The notes: a model not told the origin generated them from the sequence alone. A stretch of 64,000 bases of DNA from Syntrophaceae bacterium UBA6087 (GCA_002448235.1 DIXF01000016.1:1-64000); one strand, 5' to 3'; numbered from the stretch's first letter, positions 1-8,194 are shown. Numbers and translations: made by a program.

Positions 1-325
1 GAACGAAAAGTAAAGACCGGCCAGGAAGAATAATAGATGGGAATAATAGATGATATGTCTATGCTCCCCCGCTGTCTCTTTCCGCAGGGGTCAAATCCAG
101 TATTCATTCAACGTTTCATCGAACGGACTAAACGTTCCTTTTAATTTCCGGTTGGCAGGCAGGGGTATTCTGCCTTGTGGGGCCGGGGGTTCTGGCAGGC
201 AATAAGCAAGCAAAAACAGGTAATTGCAGGGACAAATGCGCCCTGTAGAGTGAGTTGGCACGCTTCTTCCTATAGAGAGGGGCAGGAAAGCAAACAAAAA
301 GAGAAATAAAAGGAGGGTCCTTACA
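1..325. other. intergenic leader, no gene seen
   Basis: No convincing gene lies here. A minus-strand frame at 91-378 runs back over the start of the next gene, has no ribosome binding site and looks like a shadow. The stretch is moderately AT-rich and presumably carries the promoter of the gene at 326, but I could not pick a clear -35/-10 pair. The only clear signal is the AGGAGGG ribosome binding site just before 326. Confidence 0.5.
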
Positions 326-598
326 ATGAAAAGAACAATCCAGACAGCAATCGTAGCATTTTTCGTGATACTGATCACCTCGACCTTTGCATTTGCGGCA
401 CAGGCGGCAGGCGGTGGGAACTTCCCGTACTTTCATCTTGGGTGCCTGATCATGGGTGGGCTTACCATCGTATCGCTGAAGCACCGGTATCCGAGGATAT
501 ATTTGAGCGAAGCGGTTGGGTCGTTTGCGCTGTATGCGGTGCTGGTGGCGATGTTCACGGCGCCGGTAATCGGAGCGGTAAAGAACCTGGTGAGCTAG
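326..598 (+). CDS. small membrane protein of unknown function
   Basis: A 90-residue protein. Residues 1-25 look like a signal peptide or first membrane segment ending near AFAAQAAG. Two hydrophobic stretches follow, about 38-50 and 64-85. AGGAGGG lies about 8 bases before the ATG, so the start is good. It is followed, after a 10-bp perfect hairpin, by an AtpI/AtpZ-like gene, so the two may be co-transcribed. I do not recognise the family. A partner role for the AtpI-like protein (ATP synthase assembly or ion channel) is only a guess from position, since no other ATP synthase gene is nearby. Confidence 0.7.
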   Translation: MKRTIQTAIVAFFVILITSTFAFAAQAAGGGNFPYFHLGCLIMGGLTIVSLKHRYPRIYLSEAVGSFALYAVLVAMFTAPVIGAVKNLVS

Positions 599-624
599 GG
601 GAGAAGAGATAAGGACCTTATATT

Positions 625-658
625 CCCGCCCTTGGGGGGTAGACCTTTCAAGGGCGGG
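625..658 (+). promoter_or_regulatory. intergenic hairpin without U-tract
   Basis: CCCGCCCTTG (625-634) is perfectly complementary to CAAGGGCGGG (649-658), with a 14-base loop. No T-run follows, so it is not a standard intrinsic terminator. It sits between two same-strand membrane genes and ends just before the second gene's ribosome binding site. It could tune relative expression or protect the upstream mRNA end. Confidence 0.5.
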
Positions 659-685
659 ATAAAGAGGAGGAAGGAGGGTAGAGCT

Positions 686-955
686 ATGGTAGGGACGAAG
701 AAGGCAAAGGATACACGGAACATCAATCACATTTTGATGATGAGCGCCTGGAGCTTCACCATAGTTGTTTCCTCGTTTGTGTTTCTCTTCATCGGCCGTT
801 GGATCGATGTAAAGATAGGGACGGAGCCCTGGTTCATGATCGGGCTGTTCATCTTGGGCATCGTGCTGTGCATCGGCAGGATGTACGACGATTTCATCAG
901 AACACGGGAGAACATCAAGAGGTACCGGTATCACCCTGGTCTCAAGAGCAACTGA
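686..955 (+). CDS. AtpI/AtpZ-like membrane protein
   Basis: An 89-residue protein with two membrane segments (about 17-37 and 46-66) in a short hairpin, ending in a basic tail. This is the layout of AtpZ/AtpI proteins, which help assemble the F0 ring or carry ions next to ATP synthase. The RxxDxKxGTxP-type loop between the helices (GRWIDVKIGTEPW) is typical. The start at 686 is chosen over an upstream in-frame ATG at 632 because AGGAAGGAGGG lies just before it and the 632 start falls inside a hairpin. No atpB or atpE follows, so the gene is separated from the main ATP synthase operon. Confidence 0.7.
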   Translation: MVGTKKAKDTRNINHILMMSAWSFTIVVSSFVFLFIGRWIDVKIGTEPWFMIGLFILGIVLCIGRMYDDFIRTRENIKRYRYHPGLKSN

Positions 956-979
956 TAAAGTTTTTAAACCCCCACACAC

Positions 980-1011
980 CCAAGAGCCGACTCTTAAAAG
1001 TCGGCTCTTGG
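980..1011 (+). terminator. rho-independent-like terminator
   Basis: A 13-bp perfect stem (980-992 with 999-1011) closes a 6-base CTTAAA loop, 24 bases after the AtpI-like stop codon. The following tract is weak (ACTTTT). It probably ends the two-gene unit 326-955. Confidence 0.75.
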
Positions 1012-1139
1012 ACTTTTCAGACATACGGCCTTATATCAATCCCGCCTGAAATTGTTGGATCTTTTTTTATAATAACGCTTGCTGCTTTTCTAACTATCCA
1101 TTATATTTATCGATAATGAACGATACAATAGGAGACTCA

Positions 1140-1430
1140 GTGGACACTCTGACAAAAATTGAAGTAATCGATGAAGTCATCATGAAAACAGGTCTGAGCC
1201 GCAAAGAGGCTTCGGACGGCCTCGAAACCTTCCTCGAAATCATCAAGGAAACCCTTGAGAAGGGCGAGGAAGTAACCTTATCCGGATTCGGCAAGTGGTC
1301 GGTGAGAGACAAACGGCCGAGAAGGGGCCGCAACCCGAAGACAGGGGAGGAGATTGCAATAACCGAACGTCGGGTGGTTACCTTTTCGCTGTCCAATGTC
1401 CTGCGGGCAAAGCTCGAAGGCGAAAAATAG
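1140..1430 (+). CDS. ihfA: integration host factor alpha subunit / HU-family protein
   Basis: A 96-residue histone-like DNA-bending protein. The C-terminal half has the family's beta-arm signature RRGRNPKTGEEI followed by RRVVTF, which matches IHF-alpha more closely than HU. The start is placed at GTG 1140, giving MDTLTKIEV..., because AGGAG precedes it at proper spacing. The upstream ATG at 1116 has no ribosome binding site and adds residues not usual for the family. IHF sharply bends DNA and assists transcription, replication and recombination. A separate transcription unit is likely, since a terminator precedes it and the next gene is convergent. Confidence 0.85.
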   Translation: MDTLTKIEVIDEVIMKTGLSRKEASDGLETFLEIIKETLEKGEEVTLSGFGKWSVRDKRPRRGRNPKTGEEIAITERRVVTFSLSNVLRAKLEGEK

Positions 1431-1581
1431 CCCGGGGTTCGAAGAGCACCACGTGCCCGGAAGACGTGAGCGGACATACGTTCGTTCGGCCCGGGCATGT
1501 TCTCGGGAATAACCGGTCAGCCGGCGGAGAGCAGCCCGAGAGGTAATGCAGCCGTCATGTGAGAAACGCATGCCGGCTGCC
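1430..1581. other. dense inverted repeats between convergent genes
   Basis: Several strong inverted repeats are nested here: GCCCGGG 1430-1436 with CCCGGGC 1490-1496; CACGT/ACGTG 1450-1468; TCTCGGG 1501-1507 with CCCGAGA 1535-1541; and GCAGCCG 1548-1554 with CGGCTGC 1574-1580, extended inside by CATG/CATG. No U-tract is present. It lies between convergent ihfA and the DUF3482 gene, so it may be a bidirectional transcription end, or a structured RNA. Confidence 0.4.
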
Positions 1582-1627
1582 CTGCATGATCGCGAAGTTA
1601 TCCCAATACAATCCTTTGCCGGTATTT

Positions 1628-3073
1628 TTAAAGGCCGCTGTGTCGGTTTTCCTGAGTTGATAAAGCCATGAGAACATCGATGAGCATATCCGCCATGGAT
1701 TCTTCCAGGGACTGGATCTTCGTCTCGTCTCCTGCGCGCGCCGCCTGGAAAAAAGCGTTGCAGGCCCTTGACTGAGAGTCGCTGAAGTGTGCCGCAAAGC
1801 TCCCGGGCTCATCGGCCGAACCCTGGACGGCTTCCCGCCTGGCGTGTGCCCAGTTAATGGTATTGGCAAAGAAGATCAGCGCCCGGTCCAAGAGGATGAA
1901 GGGGAACCGGACATTCCTGTTCGGCCCGACGATGAACAGCTGATCGCCGATGGGCTTGCCGTACTGAAAGGGCCCCATGCGCGGTCCCTTGATCTCATAG
2001 GTGATCATGCGCCTGCCTCCCAGCAGGGCTCCGCCGGCGCCCAGAAGTCCGCCCACCAGAGCGAAGGCCCCCAGGCTCGAGCCCCCGGCGATTGCATCGA
2101 GTCCAAGGCCGACCCCGCTTCCGGCCACAGCCCCTGTTGCAGCAACCTGGGTCGGGCTCAATCCCAGCATTCGCCAGGTCTTTTCCTGGAACAGGTCGTC
2201 GCCTGCCACGATCTGCTCCGGCAGGCGATAGTCAAAGATGTTGTGCTTGAAGAGCCTGCGGATTCCCAGGTGTGTTTCCCTCTCCAGGGCCGTTATGTGG
2301 TCACGGTATTCCTGAAGGATGTTCTCCAGCAGATCCCGGGGCTCCTGCCCGGGCGGGATGCTTTTCGATACCTGGTGGCGCAGGGCCCGCCCGATCAGGC
2401 GGGTGATGAGCCAGGCGGACTGAGTGACCCGCTGGAGCCAGTCATCTTCCAGGGACTCGATCACCGCGGCCAGGGGCGATTCCCACTCCTGATCGATGGA
2501 TTTCAGGCTGTTCAGGAGGGCTAACCGTTGAGCATACGTCGCCTTGTGGGCATTGAAGACCCGCACGGCGTTGAAGTGCTTGCGAAGCTCGTCTCTCCAG
2601 ATCTGCACATTGCCGTCATCCTCTTCCTTTGCATTGATGACGGCCATCCTGGGGATGCCGGTCATGCGGAGTATCTCCATCTCGGCGATGTCGAACGAGC
2701 GCAACGGCCTGGAGGCATCGAGGACATAGATGATCTCGGCGCCTTCGGCAAGCGGCTTGAACAGCTCAAGCTCGCCGCGGAAACGGGGGTCGCCGGCATT
2801 GTGGCGCAGAAAGGACTGTAGCATGTCCGGTCCTGCATTCGCCTGGAGCCACTCGAGCGTGGCATGCGGCGACTGGAAGCCCGGAGTGTCGATAAAGCGC
2901 ATTATCTCCGACCCGTCGATAATCACGGGAAAGGACCGGCACACGGAAGTTTCCCCCGGCAGCGGGGTGATGCGCACGCTGTCATCCTCGGTCAGCGTCG
3001 ACACCACGGACGATTTGCCTTCATTGGGATGTCCTACCACTGCAAAGGTGAGGACCTGGGGCGTATCCTTCAT
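1628..3073 (-). CDS. DUF3482-family GTPase
   Basis: A 481-residue protein. The N-terminal G domain has a P-loop GHPNEGKSS (14-22) and DTPG (62-65). The guanine-specificity motif is probably NAKEED near residue 155, a loose version of NKxD. The C-terminal half has glycine-rich hydrophobic stretches (about 305-350), as in proteins that insert membrane hairpins. It overlaps the DUF2868 membrane gene by 4 bases (ATGA), so the two are translationally coupled. DUF3482/DUF2868 pairs recur in proteobacteria and their function is not established. A membrane-associated GTPase working with its membrane partner is the inference. Confidence 0.8.
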   Translation of the reverse strand: MKDTPQVLTFAVVGHPNEGKSSVVSTLTEDDSVRITPLPGETSVCRSFPVIIDGSEIMRFIDTPGFQSPHATLEWLQANAGPDMLQSFLRHNAGDPRFRGELELFKPLAEGAEIIYVLDASRPLRSFDIAEMEILRMTGIPRMAVINAKEEDDGNVQIWRDELRKHFNAVRVFNAHKATYAQRLALLNSLKSIDQEWESPLAAVIESLEDDWLQRVTQSAWLITRLIGRALRHQVSKSIPPGQEPRDLLENILQEYRDHITALERETHLGIRRLFKHNIFDYRLPEQIVAGDDLFQEKTWRMLGLSPTQVAATGAVAGSGVGLGLDAIAGGSSLGAFALVGGLLGAGGALLGGRRMITYEIKGPRMGPFQYGKPIGDQLFIVGPNRNVRFPFILLDRALIFFANTINWAHARREAVQGSADEPGSFAAHFSDSQSRACNAFFQAARAGDETKIQSLEESMADMLIDVLMALSTQENRHSGL

Positions 3074-4647
3074 GCGTCACCTGCTGTCGTCACGGAGAGA
3101 TACGGGTCGGCGAGCCCTGCCAGGGCCTTGTTCCACATGGCTTTGTCTCCCGGCCGGACCGGCGTGAGGATCGTGCCTTGAGCCGGCTTCCCGATGAGCA
3201 GCACGGTAATGCGCATGGTGCGGCCGCCGCAGGAGCGGATCTTTTCGATGAGTTCCACGGTTTCGGCAATGGGCGGGAGCCACGCCTCCTGGACAAGGAC
3301 CACGGCCCGCTCGCTGTCATCATCATGCCCTTGTGAGGCGGCCTTCTGGATCGCCGGCCCGTCCCTGGTGATGCTGCCGCTGACCGGCAGGAGCTCCGTG
3401 CGTTTCAGGCCCAGGCGCACGGCGAGGTGCCGGTCGAGCTCATCGCTATCGCACCGGCCGATGATGTCTTCCGGGATCAGAACCGCTGCGTCCGTGAGCG
3501 CAAGAAACATCGTTTCGGTGCTGACCGGCGTAACCGGGGCAGGGTTGAACGAAGGGGAACCGTCAGGGGCCCCCTCCATCGAGATCCCGGGAGACTGCAT
3601 GCGCAGGATCAACTGTTCGCACCCTGCATGGGTGAACCGCACCCGGGCAAGGGCCAAGCGCTCGCCGGCAACTGAGGCGAACCACAGCACAACCCTCGGC
3701 AACAGGCCGTAGCATGCAACGGCGCTTACCAGGAAGGGCCACCAGGCAACGAGATTCCCGGTGGCAAGCGAGGCAATTCCCTCCTTGAGGAACATGCGGC
3801 TACCCTCGATCTGCGCCAGGCTCGGGTAGGAATGTAGGCCCAGCAGCCAGGTCCAGGGTATTGCCAGGGTCCTGATCAGGGTATGGACGCCTTCAGGGCT
3901 CATCTGCAGGGTGGACTGCCAGCCGAAGGCAAGATCCGAGGTAAAGACCCGGATGAGCGTAGCGCCGATCGCTCCGGCGTTGAACATGATCCCGAAGAGC
4001 TGCATAGCTGCAAAGAAAGGCCAGAACAGGATCTGCCCGTAGATGACGTACATACCGCGCAAAGGTCCCGCTGCCGCCCGGATCTCGGTCCTGTCCGCTA
4101 CCCCCCTGGCAACCATGGCCGATATCCTCTCAAACAGCCTGCCGAGAAGGAGATAGAGGAGGGATCTTTTTTTAAGACTGCCCATCGAGGTCTTGAAGAA
4201 CAGGAACCGGAGCATGACGAGCAGGCTCAGGATCTGCAGAAACACCAGCACACCCAGATACATGGTGACATTTACGGCCGACTTCCCGGTATAGATCAGC
4301 AGCGGCAGGGCTACAGCCCCACCTGAAAGGAGCCCGATGGCTGCGACGAGCATGAGCAGGATGGATCTTGATTCCCTGAATACCTCTCCCGGCAGAACGG
4401 CCTGCGGCTCTTGCAGGCGGGATGAAACCCTGCGCTCCTCGAGCCAGAGCCTCAACGCGCTGCGCCTCTGGGGAGTCGACCAGGGCGGCTGTCCTGCAAG
4501 ACGAGGCTTGACCGCTTCGAGAAAAATCCTGCGATCCTGCTGCTCCATGGATGCATCCGTGGATGAGAGGAAATATTCAAAGTCGACAAGGTCGGGAATG
4601 GTCCATTTCTTTGTGCTCACGTTCTGATCGGGTGCAGGTATCCTCAT
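3070..4647 (-). CDS. DUF2868-family membrane protein
   Basis: A 525-residue protein. The N-terminal soluble part (1-95) is followed by at least four or five membrane segments (about 100-120, 130-150, 205-230, 245-265, 300-325) and a large C-terminal domain. That domain contains a stretch resembling a degenerate nucleotide-binding or regulatory fold (AVVLVQEAWLPP near 455). Its stop overlaps the start of the DUF3482 GTPase, a pairing known for this family. No enzymatic motif is visible. It probably anchors or is regulated by the GTPase. Confidence 0.75.
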   Translation of the reverse strand: MRIPAPDQNVSTKKWTIPDLVDFEYFLSSTDASMEQQDRRIFLEAVKPRLAGQPPWSTPQRRSALRLWLEERRVSSRLQEPQAVLPGEVFRESRSILLMLVAAIGLLSGGAVALPLLIYTGKSAVNVTMYLGVLVFLQILSLLVMLRFLFFKTSMGSLKKRSLLYLLLGRLFERISAMVARGVADRTEIRAAAGPLRGMYVIYGQILFWPFFAAMQLFGIMFNAGAIGATLIRVFTSDLAFGWQSTLQMSPEGVHTLIRTLAIPWTWLLGLHSYPSLAQIEGSRMFLKEGIASLATGNLVAWWPFLVSAVACYGLLPRVVLWFASVAGERLALARVRFTHAGCEQLILRMQSPGISMEGAPDGSPSFNPAPVTPVSTETMFLALTDAAVLIPEDIIGRCDSDELDRHLAVRLGLKRTELLPVSGSITRDGPAIQKAASQGHDDDSERAVVLVQEAWLPPIAETVELIEKIRSCGGRTMRITVLLIGKPAQGTILTPVRPGDKAMWNKALAGLADPYLSVTTAGDA

Positions 4648-4734
4648 GCGTTTGCATGATAAGGAAATATCGTTCGGGAATCAATAACAGACACCGGGAA
4701 AGGCCGAAGGTTTCTTATTCTTATTCGAGAAAGT

Positions 4735-5418
4735 CTATTTCAGTGGGGATGAAGCGAAGTCTTCGATGGAGTAGATATAGTTGTTGATGTGATCATTGAT
4801 TTTTTCTTCGATAAACTTGAACTCTACCCCGATAATCAGATCCTTCCTGCTCTTTTCAATATTCCGGATGATGCCCATGACCTTATGGTCGCCGTTGAGC
4901 CCCGGGAATTTGCAGGTGAGAAGGACTTCGTCATCTATTTGAGCAGGGGGGAGCTGATCTTTATGCGTAGCCAGAATATGACAGCGGCAGCCGCTCTTGC
5001 TGATGTCAATGATTGCGCCGTTGCTGGTCTTGTCCTTGATCCGGATGGTTGCCGGGAAAATGCTGTGGGCCCTTTTATGAGACCGGAGCTCATGGTGTTC
5101 GATGATCTTCGGATACTCGAGAAAAAGAAGCTTCACGGGCTTGAAGATCACATCGATTAACTTGGCCTGAAACCCATAGACGATGCCCTGGTAAATGTAT
5201 CTGACAATTATTTCCACGCCCGGATAAAGCTTGTGCTTAACGTTCGAGAACTGTGAAGGGATCTTTATAATGAGATACTCATCGATCTCCATGCCCACAA
5301 GGACGCTCTGCAACGGAAACGCCACATCCGCCAGCTTGAGTTGAAAAGGGATACCTATCTCGAGGCTGATACGTTTTCCATAATCAAAGATATCAAAGCT
5401 CATCTCTTTTTTATCCAT
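4735..5418 (-). CDS. PilZ-domain protein (YcgR-like)
   Basis: A 227-residue cytosolic protein with an N-terminal YcgR-like beta domain (about 10-105) and a C-terminal PilZ domain. The c-di-GMP binding motifs are both present: RSHKR (112-116, RxxxR) and DISKSG (138-143, D/NxSxxG). It is therefore expected to bind c-di-GMP and adjust motility, pili or polysaccharide output. The gene stands alone and is AT-richer than most of the window, like the following island. An A/T-rich tract lies just upstream of its start. Confidence 0.85.
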   Translation of the reverse strand: MDKKEMSFDIFDYGKRISLEIGIPFQLKLADVAFPLQSVLVGMEIDEYLIIKIPSQFSNVKHKLYPGVEIIVRYIYQGIVYGFQAKLIDVIFKPVKLLFLEYPKIIEHHELRSHKRAHSIFPATIRIKDKTSNGAIIDISKSGCRCHILATHKDQLPPAQIDDEVLLTCKFPGLNGDHKVMGIIRNIEKSRKDLIIGVEFKFIEEKINDHINNYIYSIEDFASSPLK

Positions 5419-5478
5419 AATTATTCAACACTATCGGTTTTTTAAAAAATTATTATTAATTTAAGGAGACCGATAATT

Positions 5479-5553
5479 ATGAACTCACTCAAGGAAATTA
5501 GTACTACAGCAGTAATCAGAGAAATCTGGGATCACAGTATCGAATTCATCTGA
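5479..5553 (+). CDS. possible 24-residue micro-ORF
   Basis: ATG at 5479 follows AAGGAGA with a 9-base gap. It encodes 24 residues (MNSLKEISTTAVI..., ending EFI) and stops at TGA 5551-5553. No family is recognised. It could be a leader peptide or the remnant of a decayed gene. Confidence 0.25.
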   Translation: MNSLKEISTTAVIREIWDHSIEFI

Positions 5554-5577
5554 ATTCTGGCAGGCAGGGTAATGGTC

Positions 5578-5724
5578 ATGAAGGAATTATCAACCCACCT
5601 CCTGTTTTCGGGTAGAATATCCGGGGAAACAGTAAAAATGATTGTATGCTCCAGAGGTGATTGCACGAATACTATGGACATGTGCACTGTTGCGCGCAGG
5701 TCCATACTTGGATGTCTCGGATGA
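5578..5724 (+). CDS. possible 48-residue cysteine-containing micro-ORF
   Basis: A 48-residue frame starting MKELSTHLLF and ending RSILGCLG, with four cysteines in its second half (CSRGDC, then MDMC and GC). Only a weak purine tract (GCAGGG) precedes the start. Not recognised, possibly chance. Confidence 0.2.
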   Translation: MKELSTHLLFSGRISGETVKMIVCSRGDCTNTMDMCTVARRSILGCLG

Positions 5725-5928
5725 TATGTTCACAATTCAGCAGCACTGATACAAAAATCATCCGGAAGAAGGCAGGGAAATAACGATCACTGTATAAATT
5801 TGCCGAAAACTTATCAGGAATTTATCACAGGGCATTACCGTATGTTTTAAGTCGGATCTAAAGATTGAATAAACATGTTTACCGTACGTGTATGTGATGT
5901 TGATGGTTGATAGATTTAGGAGGCTTAG

Positions 5929-6027
5929 ATGAAATTAAAAATTGTCATATTGCGCTCCTGGAAGAGGTCAGTCTCCCTTCTGGGAGCATGCTGCAAGACT
6001 CAGATCAGTAACCATATAAAATTTTGA
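5929..6027 (+). CDS. possible 32-residue leader peptide
   Basis: TTTAGGAGG lies 5 bases before an ATG that opens a 32-codon frame (MKLKIVILRSWKRSVSLLG..., ending NHIKF). The stop is 31 bases before the pectinacetylesterase start. The ribosome binding site is stronger than for most genes here. It is basic and partly hydrophobic. It could be a translated leader for the downstream gene, or a chance frame. Confidence 0.35.
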   Translation: MKLKIVILRSWKRSVSLLGACCKTQISNHIKF

Positions 6028-6058
6028 TTTACATGCTGATTGACAAAAGGAGGGTAAC

Positions 6059-7306
6059 ATGTCGTACCGAAAATATTTAAATGCAGGGCTGTTCATTCTC
6101 GTATCTTTATTCATTGCATCTTTTTCTCCAGCAGCCGCTGCAACGCCAAAACCATTTGTACCAAATCTTTCAGAGGGCTGGAGTCAGATATACCCTGACC
6201 CTGATTTCACCTATCAGGTTGGAGATAAGGTGCTAAAACCGGCATGTTCGAATTGCCCGGGTACCGACCCCACATATAGTTTCTTTGTCAGAAAGGGGAA
6301 GGTAAACAAGGTACTTATCTTCTTCAATGGCGGTGGAGCATGCTGGGATTCCATGAACTGCATCTATTCTCCCACCTATAATCCTACGGTATCTGAATTC
6401 GTGTCTTCAGGACAGTTATGTGTATACAACCCATATGACCCGACCATTCTGTACCCGACGATTAATCATGGCATATTCGATTTCACCAACAATGATAATC
6501 CGTTCAAGGACTGGTACGTTGTATATCTCCCATATTGCACAGGAGATATGTTCTGGGGAGCCAATGATTACAACTATCCCGATTACCTCAACAAACTCCC
6601 AGGGGATTCATGGACCATCCAGCATCGCGGATTTGTCAACTTCCAGGCAGTCCTGAAGTGGGTAAAGGATAGTTTTAGGTTACCCCAGCAGGTCTTTGTC
6701 GCGGGCAGCAGTGCAGGCGGATATGGTGCTATCGTGAATTATCCATACATAAGAGAGGCTTTTCCTTTCACCAGGGCATATGTTTTAGCTGATGCCTCCA
6801 GTGGGGTAATGGCAGGCGATTTCAACAATAAAGCTAACGCGGTATGGAATATACAGTATCCGACGTGGATTTTGGGGGGTGACGTTTCTACCCTTACCAT
6901 GGAAGATGTATATACGAATATTGCTGCCGAATATCCCTTGATGAAATTTGCACAGTACACGACTGCCTATGATCAGATACAAGTGCTGTATTATCATCTT
7001 TCACTGGGCAATAATGTGCAGAACCCGGCCATCTGGAACAATCTGTCTGCTGCAGAGTTCGGAATATGGAATTATTATATGAGCCTGTACTCGCACGACA
7101 CAGCAGCAATAGCCCCAAACTACCGGTATTATATCGGGCAGGGGAATGTGCATATGATCCTGGCAACGGATAAATTCTACACAGAAGCCTCTGCTGGAGG
7201 TGTACACTTCTCTAAATGGGTCAAGTCGATGGTTGATAATCCCTTTGGAATATTCGGCGGTCCGTTCCAGGGTATATGGCAGAACCTGGAGAGTAATAAT
7301 CCATAA
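6059..7306 (+). CDS. secreted pectinacetylesterase-family hydrolase
   Basis: A 415-residue protein with a signal peptide (1-28, ending PAAAATP). The alpha/beta-hydrolase core shows the family oxyanion motif FNGGGACW (89-96) and the nucleophile elbow AGSSAGGYG, with Ser218 as predicted nucleophile. A late histidine in GGVHFSKW (about 386) is a candidate triad member. These marks fit pectinacetylesterase/Notum-like esterases that remove acyl groups from polysaccharides or lipids; the real substrate is unknown. AAAGGAGGG precedes the ATG. Codon use is AT-rich compared with neighbours and the gene stands alone with its own terminator, suggesting transfer. Confidence 0.75.
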   Translation: MSYRKYLNAGLFILVSLFIASFSPAAAATPKPFVPNLSEGWSQIYPDPDFTYQVGDKVLKPACSNCPGTDPTYSFFVRKGKVNKVLIFFNGGGACWDSMNCIYSPTYNPTVSEFVSSGQLCVYNPYDPTILYPTINHGIFDFTNNDNPFKDWYVVYLPYCTGDMFWGANDYNYPDYLNKLPGDSWTIQHRGFVNFQAVLKWVKDSFRLPQQVFVAGSSAGGYGAIVNYPYIREAFPFTRAYVLADASSGVMAGDFNNKANAVWNIQYPTWILGGDVSTLTMEDVYTNIAAEYPLMKFAQYTTAYDQIQVLYYHLSLGNNVQNPAIWNNLSAAEFGIWNYYMSLYSHDTAAIAPNYRYYIGQGNVHMILATDKFYTEASAGGVHFSKWVKSMVDNPFGIFGGPFQGIWQNLESNNP

Positions 7307-7326
7307 ACGTTACATGGTCATTGATA

Positions 7327-7360
7327 TAAGGGGCAGGATTTCTTGAGGTTCTGCCCCTTA
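7327..7360 (+). terminator. terminator of the esterase gene
   Basis: A 12-pair stem (TAAGGGGCAGGA with TTCTGCCCCTTA, one G-T pair) around a 10-base loop, 20 bases after the stop. An AT-rich tract follows. Confidence 0.75.
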
Positions 7361-7684
7361 TATACCTATAGTGAACCTTCCTAAACTAATACCATCAGGT
7401 TGCTTTTGTTCTGTAACCAATATTAGCACATAAAGTTAAAAGATGTTATATTGTTGATCTATCTGAACTATCATCCAGGTCATTCTTAAAGATGAATTTG
7501 TTTCCTCTGAGTCTAAGAGAAGTATTGAGTAATCAAAGCATATCGGTTAGGATGGTTTCGTTATTATGTGTCGGATCATTGCGGGGAATGATGTCTGCAT
7601 TTCAATGACATTATCTTTTGGAAAAGGAAAGTAACTTCCGGCCGATTACCATAACTTTTGGCCGGGAATAAGGAGTAAAGCGAT
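7361..7684. other. AT-rich intergenic region before ssb
   Basis: No gene is seen. It presumably contains the ssb promoter. The last 60 bases carry a paired repeat described separately. Confidence 0.5.
7632..7667 (+). promoter_or_regulatory. direct and inverted repeat in the ssb leader
   Basis: TAACTTCCGGCCG (7632-7644) is repeated as TAACTTTTGGCCG (7652-7664), exactly 20 bases apart. CCGGCC 7638-7643 also pairs with GGCCGG 7660-7665, extended by flanking pairs. It ends right before the AAGGAG ribosome binding site. It could be a tandem operator or a translational hairpin controlling ssb. Confidence 0.4.
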
Positions 7685-8119
7685 ATGGCAGGATCAGTAA
7701 ATAAGGTAATACTTGTGGGGCGCTTGGGAAAAGATCCCGAGATGCGGTTCACTCCCAACGGGAAGGCCGTGACGAACTTCACGATGGCAACGAGCGAGAT
7801 ATGGTCGGATCAGAATGGGGAGAAGCAGGAGCGTACGGAATGGCACCGCATCGTCACCTGGGGAAAGCTGGCTGAGAATTGCGCCAAGCTGCTCTCCAAG
7901 GGCAAGCAGGTCTATGTCGAAGGTCGTCTCCAGACCCGCCAGTGGGATGACAAGGACGGCAACAAGAAGTACACCACCGAGATCATCGCAAACAACATGC
8001 AGATCCTCTCGCCGATGGATTCGTCCGGCGCCCGGTCCCAGGATGCGTCGAGCGACCCGGGATTCAACCCTGACGAAAGCATTCCGAGCTCACCGGAGTT
8101 TGACGATATCCCGTTCTAG
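7685..8119 (+). CDS. ssb: single-stranded DNA-binding protein
   Basis: A 144-residue protein. The OB fold occupies about 1-110, beginning with the typical [16 protein letters not shown] and containing [14 protein letters not shown] and [10 protein letters not shown]. An acidic, proline- and serine-rich linker leads to the C-terminal peptide DDIPF, the docking site for replication and repair partners. AAGGAG precedes the ATG. It is monocistronic, ended by the hairpin at 8159. Confidence 0.97.
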   Translation: MAGSVNKVILVGRLGKDPEMRFTPNGKAVTNFTMATSEIWSDQNGEKQERTEWHRIVTWGKLAENCAKLLSKGKQVYVEGRLQTRQWDDKDGNKKYTTEIIANNMQILSPMDSSGARSQDASSDPGFNPDESIPSSPEFDDIPF

Positions 8120-8158
8120 ACCTATCAGATCCGGGTATAATATACGGCAGTAAACAAG

Positions 8159-8189
8159 ATGCCCGGGGGCCTTGCGTCCCCGGCATTTT
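8159..8189 (+). terminator. ssb terminator
   Basis: ATGCC plus GGGG pairs with CCCC plus GGCAT (8159-8186, one bulged C), followed by TTTT. It lies between the convergent ssb and aminotransferase genes and is oriented for ssb. Confidence 0.75.
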
Positions 8190-8194
8190 ATCGT

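Larger units (their letters stand above)
5419..6058. other. 640-base AT-rich intergenic region with possible micro-ORFs
   Basis: Between divergent PilZ and pectinacetylesterase genes. The region is AT-rich and holds no ORF of ordinary size. Three short plus-strand frames with varied support are listed separately (5479, 5578, 5929). Presumably both promoters lie here, but I could not assign boxes reliably. Confidence 0.5.

Noticed and set aside
60..100. tRNA-like GGGTCAAATCC text near the window start
   Set aside because: No acceptor, D or anticodon stems can be built around it.
128..1024. Long minus-strand frame of 298 codons over the first two genes
   Set aside because: It covers two better-supported plus-strand membrane genes, has no ribosome binding site and a composition typical of an antisense shadow.
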